From NCBI GenBank assembly GCA_045560765.1, contig JBJKZD010000003.1:1-64000 (forward strand): a DNA stretch of 64,000 nucleotides, in the 5' to 3' direction. The stretch is from UBA9926 sp913064795. Its GTDB lineage: Bacteria > Pseudomonadota > Gammaproteobacteria > Pseudomonadales > Azotimanducaceae. Within the stretch, counting starts at the first letter, position 1; every line of letters begins with the position of its first letter. The notes under the pieces were generated by a model. That model was not told the origin of the DNA. It searched no databases and saw nothing but the letters and a program-made list of their open reading frames with translations. Made by a program: the position numbers and the translations under genes. Shown here piece by piece: positions 9,573 through 18,232 of the stretch.

Positions 9573-9603
9573 AAGCGCGCTTTGATGCGCGCTTTTCTTT
9601 TTG
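9573..9603 (+). terminator. Rho-independent terminator after the amidohydrolase gene
   Basis: An 8-bp perfect stem (AAGCGCGC at 9573-9580 with GCGCGCTT at 9587-9594) and a 6-base loop are followed by a T-rich run ending near 9602. This is a textbook intrinsic terminator for the gene ending at 9542. Confidence 0.85.
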
Positions 9604-9639
9604 CCCGCAGGTCAAACAACCTGACGACTGTTCGGTCTC

Positions 9640-10578
9640 ATGACGATTTTAGATCGCATCTCAGAGGCGACATTTATCAAAGAGTATTGGCAACAAAAGC
9701 CCCTACTCATCCGAGGTGCTCTCAAAGACTGGTCGCCTCCGCTTTCTAAAGCAGCGCTTATCCACCTCGCCGAGAAGGCAGAGGTTGAATCGAGACTCGT
9801 TCAGAATCCTAGGGGTCAAGACGATTGGTCCGTTGAATTCGGGCCATTTGATCAAAACACGTTCGCCAATCTACCCAGCACCCACTGGTCTCTCTTAATC
9901 CAAGGCTGCGATCTTTGGCACACCAAGGTAGCAGCACTGAAGTCGCAATTCGCGTTCCTGCCCAGCTGGAGACTCGATGACATCATGGTGAGCTTCGCTC
10001 CTAAGCATGGCGGCGTGGGGCCTCATTTTGATCAGTACGATGTTTTCTTGATTCAAGGCGAAGGTCGTCGGCAATGGCAATTGGGCGACGCCTGCAACGC
10101 CGAGACCCCCACCCAGCCTGATCTACCCCTGAAAATCTTGTCTTCTTTTTCAGCTCGGGAAACTTACGATCTTGAGACCGGAGATCTCTTGTACGTCCCG
10201 CCAGGAATTGCACATTGGGGTACTGCGCTTGAGGACTGCACGACCTATTCTGTTGGGTTTAGAGCGCCCAGCCTTTCCGAGGTGGTCTCTGATCTCGCCG
10301 AAGATCTGATCGCCGAGCCCGAAAGCGCTGTCTACCGTGATCCCAAAGCCTTCCTAGCAGCGCAAAGCAACGCCATCGAGCCGGCTCACATTTTACAAAT
10401 ACAAGAGATGCTCTCACTGCTCAGCCAAGACACGGACCGCATCGCAGATTGGTTTGCCCGTTACATGACGCGACCCAAGTTTGATGACGTCAGCACCCCG
10501 ATTAACGAGCTTCGTGAGGCAAGGGTGGGCGATCAGAGGTACCGCAATGGCGAGAAGGTCGAAAAAATTTCGCAATAA
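9640..10578 (+). CDS. roxA: JmjC/cupin ribosomal oxygenase, RoxA (YcfD)-like
   Basis: 312 residues, shorter than the usual 370 or so but with all core elements. The N-terminal FIKEYWQQKPLLIRGAL is the characteristic start of the YcfD/RoxA group. The iron triad is visible: His129 and Asp131 in GPHFDQYDVF, and His192 in VPPGIAHWG. In E. coli this Fe(II)/2-oxoglutarate oxygenase hydroxylates an arginine of ribosomal protein L16; the same role here is inferred by similarity. The C-terminal region contains the winged-helix-like RYMTRPKF segment. It follows the terminator of the amidohydrolase gene and stands alone. The ribosome binding site is weak. Confidence 0.85.
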   Translation: MTILDRISEATFIKEYWQQKPLLIRGALKDWSPPLSKAALIHLAEKAEVESRLVQNPRGQDDWSVEFGPFDQNTFANLPSTHWSLLIQGCDLWHTKVAALKSQFAFLPSWRLDDIMVSFAPKHGGVGPHFDQYDVFLIQGEGRRQWQLGDACNAETPTQPDLPLKILSSFSARETYDLETGDLLYVPPGIAHWGTALEDCTTYSVGFRAPSLSEVVSDLAEDLIAEPESAVYRDPKAFLAAQSNAIEPAHILQIQEMLSLLSQDTDRIADWFARYMTRPKFDDVSTPINELREARVGDQRYRNGEKVEKISQ

Positions 10579-10796
10579 CGCGGTTGATTGATCAACAGCA
10601 TTTATTAGCAATACCGAGCAACGGCACGGACCGACAACACGAAAGACGTGGAAGCGCACGCATTGTATCGCTGGCTTCTCGTGCCCAGTCATTTGTCCAA
10701 CGAGCCCAAAGTGATGCTTGCCGAATTCTGAAGGGGACTCGAAGGAGACCCGATTGGTTACCCGCCTAATCCGCTGTGAGGCGCCGGCGGCGTCTG

Positions 10797-12044
10797 CTAT
10801 TGACTGCGTCGACTCGCCTTGCGATGAAGTTGCACAGGTAATTCGCTGATCCCTCGGACAAAATTTGACGCGACGCGAACCGGTTCGCCCATCACCTCGA
10901 CTTGGTCAAAGCGCGCCATAATCTCCTCCCAGAGCACCCGCAACTGCATTTCTGCGAGACGATTACCCATACAACGATGAATACCAAACCCAAATGACAA
11001 ATGGTGCCGGGGATTCGCCCGATCGATTTGAAAACGCTCAGGATCATCGATGGCTGTCTCATCCCGATTACCTGAGACATACCACATCACAACCTTGTCT
11101 CCCGCTTTGATATTCTGATCTCGAAACACAACATCGTGCTTCGCTATCCGCCGCATATGCGTCAAGGGTGTCTGCCAACGAATGATCTCGGGAATCATGG
11201 TTGGAATGAGACCAGGATTTTGTCGTAACTTTTCGTATTCTGAGGGATATTGATTTAGCCCGTAGACTCCACCGGATATGGAGTTACGGGTCGTATCATT
11301 GCCACCCACAATGAGCAAAATTAAATTGCCCAGATATTCCATCGGATCCATGTTTGCCGTTGCAGGACTGTTCGCCATAAGAGTAATGAGATCGTTGTGC
11401 TCGGCTGGATCCCAATGAATACGCTCATTCCAAAGATCCGTGAACTCGCTCAAACAGGTCATCAAGCCTTCCCGGCGATCCTCATCAGGCATCGTGCCGC
11501 CGGTGGCAACACTTGATGTCGCAAGATCGGACCACTCGGTCAGCTTGCGGCGCTGCTCGAAAGGAAAATCAAATATCGTCGCCAGCATTTGTGTGGTGAG
11601 TTCGATTGAGACATGGTCTACCCAGTTAAAAACCTCTTGACTGGGTAACGTATCCAGAATCGCTGCTGCACGTCCGCGAATGACAGGTTCCAGCTTGGCG
11701 AGATTCATTGGAGCGACGACACCTGTGACCGCCTTTCTTTGCAAATCGTGCTTGGGTGGATCCATCGAAATAAAGTTAGGCGCTTCAAAGTCCGCGCTTC
11801 GATTACCGATACTCACGCCACCCTGGGAAGAAAAGTCATGATGGTTTTTGTCGACGTCCATAATGTCGTGGAAGCGTGTCACCGACCAATAAGGCCCAAA
11901 GGCACTGTCGGCACAATAATGGACCGGCGCTTCCCGCCTGAGCCTCTCAAAGACAGGTCGAAAGGCATCCTGTTTAAAAATCATAGGATCTGAAACATCG
12001 ACCTGCTCAAGCGGCTGCTCTGTAAGCTCTGCAATCTGATTCAC
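10797..12044 (-). CDS. Cytochrome P450, CYP153-like (alkane terminal hydroxylase type)
   Basis: 415 residues, from a GTG preceded by AAGGGG. The oxygen-binding I-helix motif is GGNDTTRNS, the ExxR helix is EIIRWQTPL, and the haem loop is FGFGIHRCMGNR with Cys358 as thiolate ligand. Long stretches match CYP153 enzymes as I remember them (VHYCADSAFGPYWSVTRF, SMDPPKHDLQRK, QMLATIFDFPFEQRRKL, VMWYVSGNRDE). CYP153 proteins are soluble enzymes that hydroxylate the terminal carbon of medium-chain alkanes and fatty acids. They need a ferredoxin and reductase, which are not encoded nearby. A second, closely similar P450 lies at 29875. The family call is strong; the substrate is inferred. Confidence 0.93.
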   Translation of the reverse strand: MNQIAELTEQPLEQVDVSDPMIFKQDAFRPVFERLRREAPVHYCADSAFGPYWSVTRFHDIMDVDKNHHDFSSQGGVSIGNRSADFEAPNFISMDPPKHDLQRKAVTGVVAPMNLAKLEPVIRGRAAAILDTLPSQEVFNWVDHVSIELTTQMLATIFDFPFEQRRKLTEWSDLATSSVATGGTMPDEDRREGLMTCLSEFTDLWNERIHWDPAEHNDLITLMANSPATANMDPMEYLGNLILLIVGGNDTTRNSISGGVYGLNQYPSEYEKLRQNPGLIPTMIPEIIRWQTPLTHMRRIAKHDVVFRDQNIKAGDKVVMWYVSGNRDETAIDDPERFQIDRANPRHHLSFGFGIHRCMGNRLAEMQLRVLWEEIMARFDQVEVMGEPVRVASNFVRGISELPVQLHRKASRRSQ

Positions 12045-12066
12045 CGATCTTTCCCCTTTTCTTTTG

Positions 12067-12141
12067 CTTTAGCGCTTTTCCTTGAGCGCTTTCTCTTCCT
12101 TGAGAACTTGCTTTTCCTCAAAAGCGCTCTTTATCCTAAAG
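12067..12141. repeat. Imperfect repeats and inverted repeat between divergent genes
   Basis: A purine/pyrimidine-skewed stretch repeats CCTTGAG and CTTTTCC at about 18-base spacing. A 9-base inverted repeat (AGCGCTTTT at 12071-12079 and AAAAGCGCT at 12120-12128) spans it, and CTTTAG/CTAAAG extends the symmetry. It lies just upstream of the P450 gene, on the 5' side of both divergent genes, so it could be a regulatory region. Confidence 0.5.
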
Positions 12142-12232
12142 ACTCTGCCAGTTTAACGAGAACCTTGCAATCGGTGGACCCGGGTAAGGCCTGTTGACTT
12201 CAAGCATCGACCACAGTTGAATTAAGGCTCTT

Positions 12233-12246
12233 TACTACCGGTAGTA
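12233..12246. promoter_or_regulatory. Perfect 14-bp palindrome next to a start codon (candidate operator)
   Basis: TACTACCGGTAGTA reads the same on both strands and ends 5 bases before the ATG of the phosphotransferase gene. It occupies the place where a ribosome binding site would be expected, and no other site is visible. A repressor bound here would block initiation. The cognate regulator is not identifiable in the window. Confidence 0.45.
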
Positions 12247-12251
12247 CTTCT

Positions 12252-13595
12252 ATGTCCAGCGATACAGAATCAACGCGCATACCCGAGGGCATGAGCCTTC
12301 CCAATCGACTCTCTGACATAAACCCTGAGTTTCTTACGCAACTGCTCCAAGCCCGAGGTCTGCTTGAACCCGATAATGCTGTGGCTTCCGTTGAGGAAGC
12401 TGGCGTGGGTATGACGGCGGGATATTTCTCCGATATCAAAAAAATACATTGCCAATTTAGTAACACGACGGATTGTCCCGCGCACTTTGTAGCCAAAGCA
12501 TGGCCTGACTTCGAAATGCTCCCAGAGGACGCGATCGGCGATATGTTCATAAAAGACATCAAAGGCTATATGTTTCCTTCAGAGCGCTTCTATCCAAGAC
12601 CCCGAGTCTTCCTCGCAGACTTTGACCTCGACGGAAATCGATACGGCCTCATCATGGAAGATGTGGACCAGTTCGCCGATCAAAAAGTTCACGAGAGCGA
12701 ACTCGATCTCGATGAGGTTTTACAAATGATCCCGGGACTGGTGGACTGCGCCCTTGCCTGGGAAGGCTGCGACGGCGGCGAGCAGGCCGAGACACTCAGC
12801 GCGATCGGCGTGCAACATTGGGGCTCCAGTGAGAATTTAGCCCTCTACAAAGAAGTCATGCCGGCCGGGGCCAAGCTTTTTGACAAAGCCCTTTCTATGG
12901 AGGAATCCTCTCTCACCGGCGGCACCTCTTGGCTGTCTTATTTCGGGACCAACGTCTCAGAGCTCTTCACTCGGAAATTGGATGCACACTTTGCTCGCAT
13001 TGATCCAGAACAAGGCGCGACCTGTACTCTTAGTCATGGGGACCTACGGGGAGACAATCTGTTTTTCTGCCCTGTAACCAAAGCGCAGCCTCAGGGCTGG
13101 TTGACCATTGACTTTCAACTGCTGTTTACCGGACCCGTACCCTCTGATCTTGCCTATCTTATGAGCAGCGGTAGCGTACTGCCTTCAGTCTATGAAAAGT
13201 CGAACCGTGACCTCATTCTTAAGACTTTCTTCGATTTATACACGTCAAAGACGAAACGCTACCCGAACTACTCGTTTGAGCAGTTTGAGGCGGAGTTCAG
13301 CGCCATGGTCACCGTAATGTACATTTACTACATCGGCATGGGCGGCGCACTTTGGCGAGCAGCCGCCTTTGAGAACGAACAGCCTGGACGGATTGAGCTG
13401 GGTAGCGAACCCTTCACCGAAGCCGACCTCAGCGCGGAAGAACTCCGTAAGCGGATGTGGTGGCGAAAGACGATTCTTAACAACCAAGTATTATTCCATG
13501 ACTTGGGCCTGGTTGAACTCTGGAAAACGATGCCGGACAACGAAGGTGGCATGGGGGATTGGGTGGAGTTACCCCCACACTTGGCGAGCAGCTGA
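12252..13595 (+). CDS. CHK/ecdysteroid-kinase-like phosphotransferase
   Basis: 447 residues. The Brenner motif SHGDLRGDNLFF (His262, Asp264) and the following metal-binding LTIDFQ (Asp287) mark an aminoglycoside phosphotransferase/choline-kinase fold of the CHK-like subgroup. The N-lobe carries FVAKAWPDF, where the lysine is the likely ATP-binding residue. The family is widespread in marine bacteria that degrade lipids or steroids, but its bacterial substrates are largely undefined. It is divergent from the P450 gene with about 207 bases between them, and has a perfect palindrome where its ribosome binding site should be. Two other phosphotransferases of this fold lie in the window. Confidence 0.85.
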   Translation: MSSDTESTRIPEGMSLPNRLSDINPEFLTQLLQARGLLEPDNAVASVEEAGVGMTAGYFSDIKKIHCQFSNTTDCPAHFVAKAWPDFEMLPEDAIGDMFIKDIKGYMFPSERFYPRPRVFLADFDLDGNRYGLIMEDVDQFADQKVHESELDLDEVLQMIPGLVDCALAWEGCDGGEQAETLSAIGVQHWGSSENLALYKEVMPAGAKLFDKALSMEESSLTGGTSWLSYFGTNVSELFTRKLDAHFARIDPEQGATCTLSHGDLRGDNLFFCPVTKAQPQGWLTIDFQLLFTGPVPSDLAYLMSSGSVLPSVYEKSNRDLILKTFFDLYTSKTKRYPNYSFEQFEAEFSAMVTVMYIYYIGMGGALWRAAAFENEQPGRIELGSEPFTEADLSAEELRKRMWWRKTILNNQVLFHDLGLVELWKTMPDNEGGMGDWVELPPHLASS

Positions 13596-13985
13596 ACGCC
13601 AGGAATCGATAACGGGCTTAGGCTTTGGTTAAACCTATCTCCCTGCTCGCCTAGTCAGCCCTTGCGGAGGGACTCTCTGCCTGCAACTTCAAAACCATGA
13701 TTTTTGATCGGATTGCGGGACTGCCCTTTCTAGGGCCCTGCTGCGGCGCCCGCAAGTGCGAGGTCCCTCTCTAGCGCTGAGCGCTTTGGAATCTAGACCT
13801 TCTCGCCAACCGCTTGGCTTCTTATTCACTTGACGTCACTCGACTTCAATCGACTTCAATCGACTTAGCTTGATCTCGCGTGCCTCGCCCCTCAGTCGCT
13901 CAACCCAGCCGAGAGGGGCTAGGTAAGACGGCTCTGTCTTACCGAGATCAGGTCAAAGCAAGAAGCATTAGTCGAGAGCGCCGGA
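13596..13985. other. Gap between convergent genes with repeats and hairpins
   Basis: This 390-base gap separates the 3' ends of the CHK-like gene and the SDR gene. It contains three 10-base units of CGACTTCAAT type at 13841-13867 (the third diverges). A 7-bp stem (GCCCCTC 13887-13893 with GAGGGGC 13913-13919) and an 8-bp stem at 13922-13943 follow. No open frame here is convincing. The stems are well placed to end transcription from the two sides. Confidence 0.5.
13922..13943. terminator. Stem-loop between convergent genes
   Basis: GGTAAGAC and GTCTTACC form a perfect 8-bp stem with a 6-base loop, 43 bases from the SDR stop. There is no T-run on either side, so it may be a Rho-dependent end or a transcript-stabilising hairpin and not a classical terminator. 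Confidence 0.4.
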
Positions 13986-14762
13986 CTAACTGCCGCCGTT
14001 AATGGTAATGGTCTGTCCCGTCATCCAGCTTGATGCCTCCGAAGCGAGGTACACCACGGCCGGTGCAATATCTTCTGGGTCCCCGATTCGCCCAAGGGGG
14101 ATATTCAAACGCTTACCCATCTTTGGAATATCTTCTTCCTTCAGGTTTAGGAATTCCATAAAGACTTCCGTCGGAATTGGGCCCGGTGCCACACCATTAA
14201 CGCGAATATTGTATTGCGCAAGTTCTGAAGCCATGGTTTGGGTTAAGTTATTGACGCCACTTTTAGCCACCGCATAAGGCCCGTTAAAGGGTGAGGCTTT
14301 ATTCGCCGCTTGGGATGAAATGTTGATAATCGTGCCACCCCCGGAATCCTTCATGATCTCAGCTGCAGCCTGAGCGCCACTCCAGACCGCTTTCAAATTG
14401 AGGTCCATCTGAAAGTCCCACTGCCGCTCAGGCATCTCAAGCAGCGTTCGGGCAACCCGGTCATCTGCACCACCCGCGTTGCTTACCCAACAGGTTAACC
14501 CTCCCAACTCATCCCGCGCCTGAGCGGCAAGGGCTTGAATTTGCGCCATGTCCATCACGTCACAGGTCACCGCAAGCGCTCTGCGGCCTAGGGCTCTGAC
14601 TTTATCGGCAACCGCCTCGACTTCTGCGGTACGTCTCGCTGCGACAACAACATCTGCGCCTGCTTCGGCCAAGCCCAAAGCAATGGCCTCGCCAATGCCG
14701 CGTCCTCCGCCAGTCACAACTGCGACCTGTCCTTCGACTCGAAACCGTTCCAATATACTCAT
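13986..14762 (-). CDS. Short-chain dehydrogenase/reductase (classical SDR)
   Basis: 258 residues. The cofactor motif VVTGGGRGIGEA, the NAGG motif (VSNAGGADD), the catalytic serine in INISSQAA and the YAVAKSG tyrosine-lysine pair are all present. The C-terminal PEDIAPAVVYLASEASSWMTGQTITINGG is typical of 7-alpha-hydroxysteroid dehydrogenase and FabG-like enzymes. It should oxidise or reduce a secondary alcohol/ketone with NAD(P). It is the last of a run of minus-strand catabolic genes beginning at the GST-like gene near 19.7 kb. A gap of about 220 bases separates it from the alpha/beta hydrolase, so it may also have its own promoter. Confidence 0.92.
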   Translation of the reverse strand: MSILERFRVEGQVAVVTGGGRGIGEAIALGLAEAGADVVVAARRTAEVEAVADKVRALGRRALAVTCDVMDMAQIQALAAQARDELGGLTCWVSNAGGADDRVARTLLEMPERQWDFQMDLNLKAVWSGAQAAAEIMKDSGGGTIINISSQAANKASPFNGPYAVAKSGVNNLTQTMASELAQYNIRVNGVAPGPIPTEVFMEFLNLKEEDIPKMGKRLNIPLGRIGDPEDIAPAVVYLASEASSWMTGQTITINGGS

Positions 14763-14985
14763 GCTGAACCCTATTGTTTGATGGTGAATGTTGAGATTTT
14801 TGCGCTTTCAATAAAGCACGCATCTGCCACTTTGTCCACGAAGGAATCGTTGCAAAGAGAGACCCAACCGGATCGACTGACCCATCAACAGCGCCCGGTC
14901 GCCCCTACTTTAAGTTGCAGTGAAAATTTTCGAACCGATTAAAAACGCTTAAGTCGACCCGCCAGGTACTAATACTGCGCATCCC

Positions 14986-15702
14986 CTAAACAGGGGAATG
15001 TTGCAGCAAAAAGTTTTTAGCAAGCTCACCCGTCGAAGGGCCGTCATCCTTCCAAGCGTCGATCAACATCGCATTGGGCGCCAGCGCTGCAATTTTTCGG
15101 GAGACCGACTCAGGGTGATACAAGTCCTGCCCCATGAGCACGAGCAACGGCTGAACACAGGCTTGGACATCGGCCTCTGTGGCGCTGAACACAAAATCGT
15201 GGTCATACAAGTTTGATCTAAACGACGACAAGATCGCGCTGGTTAACGCCGGTCGCGCGGTTTTTTGATCATCCGCCCACCCGTCGAACATCTCATAAAA
15301 CGCCTGTCGATTGTTATCTAAACCGATCGACTGCTGGATCACCGCGGCTGCCACGCGCTCAGGGGATCTCCGTAAAAAGTTAAAACTGAAAGCGCCACCA
15401 ATACAGCCCCCGACAAGATGGCACTGGTCGATCTCGAGATAATCAAGCAAATCCAAATGGTCTTGGGTGTAAGTGTCCCATGAATCATCAGCAGTAATCG
15501 GCCCATGAGACGTCCCAGCGTTTCGCTGATCCATCGCGATCACCCGAAAGTTTTCTTGGAGAACTTCAATGGGATTCCAAGGCGATGATTCCCAAAATCC
15601 GGCCGCTGAGCGCATCCCACCCGGTGCAAATAAGAGCACGGGGAAGCCTTCCCCGTAGCATTCATAATGAAGATCAAGCGTTCCTTGTTGAAACTGCGGC
15701 AT
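14986..15702 (-). CDS. Alpha/beta hydrolase with a cysteine in the nucleophile elbow
   Basis: 238 residues, with GGAGGGGG just before the ATG. The fold is shown by FPVLLFAPGGMRSAAGFWE (oxyanion strand), FRVIAMDQRNAGTS and the nucleophile elbow HLVGGCIGGAF. The nucleophile position is Cys100, not serine, as in dienelactone-hydrolase-type enzymes. The final histidine expected near the C-terminus of the triad is not obvious; the end reads KDDGPSTGELAKNFLLQHSPV broadly, with a histidine at the fourth residue from the end. It may hydrolyse lactones or thioesters, or be a divergent member. It sits in the catabolic run downstream of the MaoC-like gene. Confidence 0.85.
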   Translation of the reverse strand: MPQFQQGTLDLHYECYGEGFPVLLFAPGGMRSAAGFWESSPWNPIEVLQENFRVIAMDQRNAGTSHGPITADDSWDTYTQDHLDLLDYLEIDQCHLVGGCIGGAFSFNFLRRSPERVAAAVIQQSIGLDNNRQAFYEMFDGWADDQKTARPALTSAILSSFRSNLYDHDFVFSATEADVQACVQPLLVLMGQDLYHPESVSRKIAALAPNAMLIDAWKDDGPSTGELAKNFLLQHSPV

Positions 15703-15850
15703 ACCCCCTCCAAAAAAATGATCGATGACTTTGCAAACAGCATTTCAGCCGAACTTCCACTCTAGCTTAACCCTCAAAAGATCAACAGTTGCATCAGCGC
15801 TCAATCATCCAAAGATCAAAGAACTGCAACGGCGAACAGTATCTCCTCAG

Positions 15851-15950
15851 CCCCCGCTCAAGACTGTTGAATCCCGCTCAAGACTGTCTATCCCCGCTCA
15901 AGGCTGTCTACCCCCGCTCAAGGCTGTCTATCCCCGCTCAAGGCTGTTGA
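15851..15950. repeat. Five 20-bp tandem repeats reaching into a gene's 3' end
   Basis: Five head-to-tail units of exactly 20 bases, consensus TCCCCGCTCAAGGCTGTCTA, with one to four substitutions per unit. The last unit (15931-15950) encodes part of the final residues of the MaoC-like protein, and its stop codon lies in the fourth unit. The array looks like an expansion of the gene's own 3' end. It lacks spacers, so it is not a CRISPR array. Confidence 0.85.
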
Positions 15951-16707
15951 TCTTGACCTCTGTGAGCACCTTTTGTTCACTTACCAAAGCCATCGATTGC
16001 AAATTTGAATCAACGCCAACCCACAGGGACTGATCCCAAAATATCGGTCGCCGGAAATACACTGAAAAGTCCAGCGAAGCGATCCCCTGCTCCCAAATTT
16101 CGGCGGTTAAAAAATGAACCCCTTGACCGCCCCCTATAATGGGAGCCCGAAAACCGGCTTTTTGAGCGGCCTCTAATTCATAGTGAATGGCATTACCCTC
16201 GCGGCTATAAGCTTTAGTTGACTCCGGCGTGAGTTGGTAGGTACGCGCACGCCGCAAGGCGCCAACATCGGGCACGACCGGCTCGGGACGATCGCCTGCC
16301 CCACGTTCGGCTTTGAGACTTAAATCCGGTTTTAAGGAGACTCGATGCACCGAGATCATCGCTTCGCCTGAAATATTCCGGAACCAGACCGAGGTCGAAA
16401 TGCGATGTCCTCTGGGAACAGGATCAACCGACGTAATCTCTCCAGAAACTTCAAGCGGTTCACCCAACACAACCTTCTGATGCTGAATCAACTGGGTCAG
16501 CATATTGATATTGCCTTCAGCAGAAATACCGCTATCAATACCAGCTTGAATACTTAGCCCAATGAAAAAGGCAGGATCGCAAAACTCAGCAAACGCCGAG
16601 GGCTCAATGCCAGCAGACGCCAATTTGGTGCTCTGGAAGTCTTGCTCAACCACGATCCGCTGCGTCTGCAGCACAAATCCAGTTGTCGGCTCTACCCACT
16701 TCGTCAT
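15928..16707 (-). CDS. MaoC-like double hotdog protein (enoyl-CoA hydratase/dehydratase-like)
   Basis: 259 residues, with two hotdog repeats. The C-terminal repeat has YSREGNAIHYELEAAQKAGF, corresponding to the hydratase 2 motif (A/S-x-D-x-N-P-I-H), with glutamate where aspartate is usual and alanine for proline. The N-terminal repeat resembles the FAS1-like dehydratase half (FCDPAFFIGLS). A role in hydrating or dehydrating an acyl-CoA intermediate is probable, but the altered motif leaves activity uncertain. Its C-terminus (INSLERG) is encoded inside a 20-bp tandem repeat array, which suggests the end of the protein may vary between strains. Neighbours are the symporter upstream and alpha/beta hydrolase downstream. 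Confidence 0.78.
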   Translation of the reverse strand: MTKWVEPTTGFVLQTQRIVVEQDFQSTKLASAGIEPSAFAEFCDPAFFIGLSIQAGIDSGISAEGNINMLTQLIQHQKVVLGEPLEVSGEITSVDPVPRGHRISTSVWFRNISGEAMISVHRVSLKPDLSLKAERGAGDRPEPVVPDVGALRRARTYQLTPESTKAYSREGNAIHYELEAAQKAGFRAPIIGGGQGVHFLTAEIWEQGIASLDFSVYFRRPIFWDQSLWVGVDSNLQSMALVSEQKVLTEVKINSLERG

Positions 16708-16771
16708 TCAAAACGCCTCATTGTTGTCATCCTCGTGCATGTAACAGCGCATGCCGTCCCCAGACCCCCTG

Positions 16772-18211
16772 TTAGAAGAGGCCAAGGTTTTCATCCTGAG
16801 TATGCTCTGTCATCAAAGAGACCGCCACCAAGACCGGCAACCCAAGCGCCCAACCGATATAAGAGGCCGAAAACCCTAGCGGTTCGCCCAGAAGCATCCA
16901 GCTCACAGCGCCACCACCTCCCACCACCATACTGGAGAACGCGCCCTGCGCAGTGGTTCTCTTCCAAAACAACAGCCCCAGCATCGGAAAAAATAAGCCT
17001 GCCGCTCCGAACGTGTACGCGTACAGGATGAGGTCTAAAACGTTGGGTACGAGATAGGCGAGCCCAATCGCTGCAAATCCAAGCAACCACGTCATAAACC
17101 TTGCGAACCGCAGCATTTCCGGGTCGGTTGCCCCAGGGCGCCACCAATTCTTGTAGAAATCATTGGTCGCGATGGCCACTGGCCCCATTAGACAAGAATC
17201 AGCGGTGGACATCACCGCCGCAATGTAAGCAGCGATGACTAGCCCGGCAATCCCAGCCGGGAGCACCGTCATAATCATCATTGGCGTCGCCAGCTCAGGG
17301 TCGCTCAAATCGGGCATCAGCATTCTAGCGATGAGCCCAACCAAGGTCGATCCAATGGCAAAAAGCGGCCACTCTATCGGGACCCCTGTTAGGAGAAAAG
17401 CACGCTGGGCAACTTGAACATTCCGGGCCGCAATGATTCGCTGCATTGCCGCAATGGAGATGAACCACACCGGAAAAACAGAGAGAAACCAGCCGATGAG
17501 CTCCTTCGGCTCAACGGCGCCCCAGTCAACATAAGAGGCGGTGGCTGGATCCTGGGTGAAATGATGAATTAACGCTGACGGGCCACCCACCGCCATAAGT
17601 CCAAGGGGCACCAGCAGAAGGATAATTCCAACGAACAGCACCCCCATCTGAAAGACATCGGTATAGATGACTGCCTTTAACCCCCCCATCGCGGTGTAGC
17701 CCACGATCACAAGTCCCGAGACAATAATCGCCAGAGTTAAATCAAGACTCAAAGTGACCTGAAGAAGTTTGCCGCCTGCTATGATTTGTCCGCCCACAAA
17801 TGAAAACCAGGAGAGCGCGATCACTAACGCGGCTAAACGCCCGGTTTTAAGTCCAAATCTCTGAGAGAAAAGATCGCCCGTTGTGAGCCCTTGGGTTTGG
17901 TCGCTCCAAATCTTGATTTTGGGGACCAACAGAAACGACACCATCACAACGCTCAGGCCAGAAATTGCGATAAGCCAGGACCCTGATATTCCCAAGGAGA
18001 AACCCAAACCGCCCATCGCAATACTGAAACCGCCCCCCAGGTCCGTTGCTGCGGTTGAGGCAGTGGATTGCCAAAGCCCCATATTTCGATCGGCAGCCAT
18101 AAATGATCCTAGCGCGTCTCGCCGTCGAGCCTTGATCATGACGCGCCACCCAATCACGAGCAACAACAAAAAATAAGCGGCTATGGCGAACCCATCGATC
18201 CAATTCAGCAC
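16772..18211 (-). CDS. Sodium:solute symporter family transporter
   Basis: 479 residues with about 13 hydrophobic helices, the SSS-family architecture. The start IDGFAIAAYFLLLLVIGW and the following helix with ATDLGGGFSIAMGGLGFSLG match the LeuT-fold transporters that move organic solutes with Na+. VGYTAMGGLKAVIYTDVFQM is a strong family signature, and AAYIAAVMSTADSCLMGP contains the Na+-site serines. The start is a GTG with a modest ribosome binding site. The nitroreductase gene ends 21 bases upstream, so they are cotranscribed. The transported substrate is unknown; its place in a catabolic run suggests an organic acid or amino compound. Confidence 0.93.
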   Translation of the reverse strand: MLNWIDGFAIAAYFLLLLVIGWRVMIKARRRDALGSFMAADRNMGLWQSTASTAATDLGGGFSIAMGGLGFSLGISGSWLIAISGLSVVMVSFLLVPKIKIWSDQTQGLTTGDLFSQRFGLKTGRLAALVIALSWFSFVGGQIIAGGKLLQVTLSLDLTLAIIVSGLVIVGYTAMGGLKAVIYTDVFQMGVLFVGIILLLVPLGLMAVGGPSALIHHFTQDPATASYVDWGAVEPKELIGWFLSVFPVWFISIAAMQRIIAARNVQVAQRAFLLTGVPIEWPLFAIGSTLVGLIARMLMPDLSDPELATPMMIMTVLPAGIAGLVIAAYIAAVMSTADSCLMGPVAIATNDFYKNWWRPGATDPEMLRFARFMTWLLGFAAIGLAYLVPNVLDLILYAYTFGAAGLFFPMLGLLFWKRTTAQGAFSSMVVGGGGAVSWMLLGEPLGFSASYIGWALGLPVLVAVSLMTEHTQDENLGLF

Positions 18212-18232
18212 TTTCTGTACCTAATGATCGCG

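Noticed and set aside
15851..15950. CRISPR array
   Set aside because: Units are directly abutting 20-mers with no spacers, and no cas genes are present.
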